A DNA stretch of 6,583 nt from an uncultured Treponema sp. (GTDB taxonomy: Bacteria > Spirochaetota > Spirochaetia > Treponematales > Treponemataceae). The DNA is taken from positions 1 through 6,583 of the forward strand of contig CAKUWD010000165.1 of NCBI GenBank assembly GCA_934699065.1, written 5' to 3'. Positions 4,967 through 6,583 of this stretch are shown here, one piece after another; the first letter of the stretch is position 1; each line of letters opens with the position of its first letter. Under the pieces are notes generated by a model that saw only the letters and a program-made list of their open reading frames with translations, made no database searches and was not told the origin of the DNA. The position numbers and the translations under genes were made by a program.

Positions 4967-6583
4967 CTATTCCTTCAACTTTCTTGATTTTTCATATTCA
5001 AGGTATAAATCAGAGGAACAAGTCATAATATTTTTCATAAATTCAAGTTCATCATCTAATTCCTTTGAGTCTTCTATACCTTTATCGAGCAAAAACAAAA
5101 AATGTTCGAGAGAAATATTCCAACTGTTCATTTTTTCTTCACGTTCTATTTTATCCTTTTCAGATTTATTAGTATCATCATCTTTTATTAATTCACTAAA
5201 ATTTTTGTTTATTGATTCCAGTTTTCGATTACTTTTCTCAAACTGTTCAGTTTTATTCTTTATAACACTCTCCGGAACTTTAGGAGAAAAAGAATAACTA
5301 TATCGCTTATTTGCAAAGAATTCCAAACCGCGCATTATACTATAATGTTCATTTAATGCATAAGTATCAAATAAACCAAGAGAAATACGTAAAATTTTTC
5401 TATTCTGTAAATTAAGTACGCTTTTCGGATTAACAAATTCAATCTTTTTATTTTTATGTAAAAAGGCAGCGTGTTCTAAGCATTGTGCATGGGGCTCTAT
5501 TACAGCTTTAATGTAATCATCAAGAAGTTTATACCTATCACCAGCAAGAGATTGCATAGTAAATTCTTTTTTCTTACATTCTATAAAAATTACACTTTTC
5601 TGTGTTTCAATTACTAAATCACATTCAAATTCACTATTCTTGTATTTTCCGTAATGAATTGTATATCCTCTGTTAACACATTCCTCTTGCAAAATAGTTT
5701 CTATATTTTTACCTATGGTTTCGCTTATAGAATTTTTTATTGAATTATTATTCTCAAATAAAATAAAAAGAACATTATAAAAATTCCATAAAGAATAACT
5801 GCAGTCTATAAAATAATAATCATCCGCACTCTTTACGAAAGGTCTCATTATGACATTATTTTGCATTTTATCAAAATCAATCGGTGTTAAATAATATCTG
5901 CAAATCTCATCTTTATGTGCTAAGTTATCAATAATTGTTAATTCGTTATTAAATAAGTGTTTATCAATTTTGTATATTCCTGTGTCAGGTGCATTATTTA
6001 TTATTTTCTTAATAAGAGAAGTATATTCGTCTAAAGAAAAGCCTAGCATATCTCTAAAACCATTTTGAACCTTAGAAGAAAAACAAAACAGTTTATTAAC
6101 AATCTTTTCAAAAAACACTCTGTCACATTGCTGGAATCTATATAAATAAGAATAAAGCACTTGCTTGTACAGCGTATCTTCATCAAAAAAGGCTCTGTTT
6201 ATCAGTCTCTTAACATTAGTAAATTGCTCCAAGTCATATAAAGAGACCAGACTCTTTGCAGTATTAAGAATTTCCTTATAAACACTATTCTCATCAGACA
6301 GTTTCGTCTTTGGTTTATGATTTATATTTTTTGCACCCAGAAGAATCAAAAAATTCCATGGATATTCCGATTCTGGCATATCTCCAATCTTTTGTGTCCC
6401 TATAGAAAAAACATATCTATGATGTTCATTACTATAATACAACTTTGAAAGACTGTTAAAAATATTGTCTATAAATGCTAATCCTCCAAGTTTTCTGATT
6501 TGAGCTTCCATATGTTTTACAACGGCTTTTACAGTTCTTTGATTCAAATCAACAACACCATTTCTTGTAGTAAACTTATATTG
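4967..6583 (-). CDS. PD-(D/E)XK nuclease-domain protein, 5' end beyond the window
   Basis: The frame is open to the right edge: 538 codons are visible and the residues before the TTG at 6545-6547 (YKFTTRNGVVD) read naturally, so that TTG is not the real start and the gene is partial. The catalytic core lies at about visible residues 290-345. A helix GKNIETILQEECVNRG is followed by EFECDLVIE (Asp codon at 5618-5620) and by VIFIECKKKEF (Glu at 5579-5581, Lys at 5573-5575), a textbook D...ExK set for a metal-dependent nuclease of the restriction-endonuclease superfamily. A following helix with AGDRYKLLDDYI and HAQCLEHAAFL fits the same fold. The N-terminal half is helical and unassigned; the C-terminus is a charged coiled-coil-like stretch (SEKDKIEREEK). 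The product is likely a cytosolic DNA- or RNA-cleaving effector of an accessory system. The end may be frameshifted: one base back, the frame continues VEGIDVFENPIAK to a TAA at 4938-4940. Confidence 0.8.
   Translation of the reverse strand, partial: QYKFTTRNGVVDLNQRTVKAVVKHMEAQIRKLGGLAFIDNIFNSLSKLYYSNEHHRYVFSIGTQKIGDMPESEYPWNFLILLGAKNINHKPKTKLSDENSVYKEILNTAKSLVSLYDLEQFTNVKRLINRAFFDEDTLYKQVLYSYLYRFQQCDRVFFEKIVNKLFCFSSKVQNGFRDMLGFSLDEYTSLIKKIINNAPDTGIYKIDKHLFNNELTIIDNLAHKDEICRYYLTPIDFDKMQNNVIMRPFVKSADDYYFIDCSYSLWNFYNVLFILFENNNSIKNSISETIGKNIETILQEECVNRGYTIHYGKYKNSEFECDLVIETQKSVIFIECKKKEFTMQSLAGDRYKLLDDYIKAVIEPHAQCLEHAAFLHKNKKIEFVNPKSVLNLQNRKILRISLGLFDTYALNEHYSIMRGLEFFANKRYSYSFSPKVPESVIKNKTEQFEKSNRKLESINKNFSELIKDDDTNKSEKDKIEREEKMNSWNISLEHFLFLLDKGIEDSKELDDELEFMKNIMTCSSDLYLEYEKSRKLKE

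Noticed and set aside
6545..6547. TTG as the start of the nuclease gene
   Set aside because: The same frame stays open through the right edge with natural-looking residues, and no ribosome binding site precedes the TTG, so the gene most likely starts outside the window.

Overview
The window is an AT-rich bacterial stretch in which every well-supported gene lies on the minus strand, so transcription runs from right to left. A strikingly GC-rich block at 135-214 resembles the intergenic repeats I associate with gut and rumen Treponema. Together with the low GC elsewhere, this makes a Treponema-like spirochaete my best guess for the host, but it is a guess from memory and not a proof. The gene content (nuclease-like proteins, helical-repeat proteins, a kinase-fold ATPase/STAS pair, a broken gene and a repeat) looks like an accessory or defence-type island and not a housekeeping region.

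In transcription order from the right edge: a large protein with a clear PD-(D/E)XK nuclease motif (4967-6583) whose 5' end lies outside the window; a 420-base gap (4547-4966) holding a possible 29-codon gene, a possible decayed plus-strand reading frame and a good promoter; a 586-residue all-helical protein (2786-4546); a 561-residue protein whose N-terminus looks like a restriction-endonuclease fold followed by a helical C-terminus (1171-2856); a 99-base gap; a small GHKL/histidine-kinase-type ATPase (520-1071); a DUF4325 STAS-like protein (219-515); the GC-rich repeat; and the 3' fragment of an AlbA_2/RecG-like ATP-binding protein that is cut at the repeat and runs off the left edge.

The 586- and 561-residue genes are translationally coupled and share one promoter, so they probably form a two-gene system. 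Neither has a name I recognise. The ATPase/STAS pair resembles the RsbW/RsbV-type kinase and antagonist logic and probably acts as a regulatory switch. Whether it controls the neighbouring pair is inference from proximity only.

Both the partial nuclease gene and the 586-residue gene appear to carry single-base frame changes just before their stops. In each case the alternative frame ends immediately upstream of the next ribosome binding site. These may be real mutations or sequencing errors.
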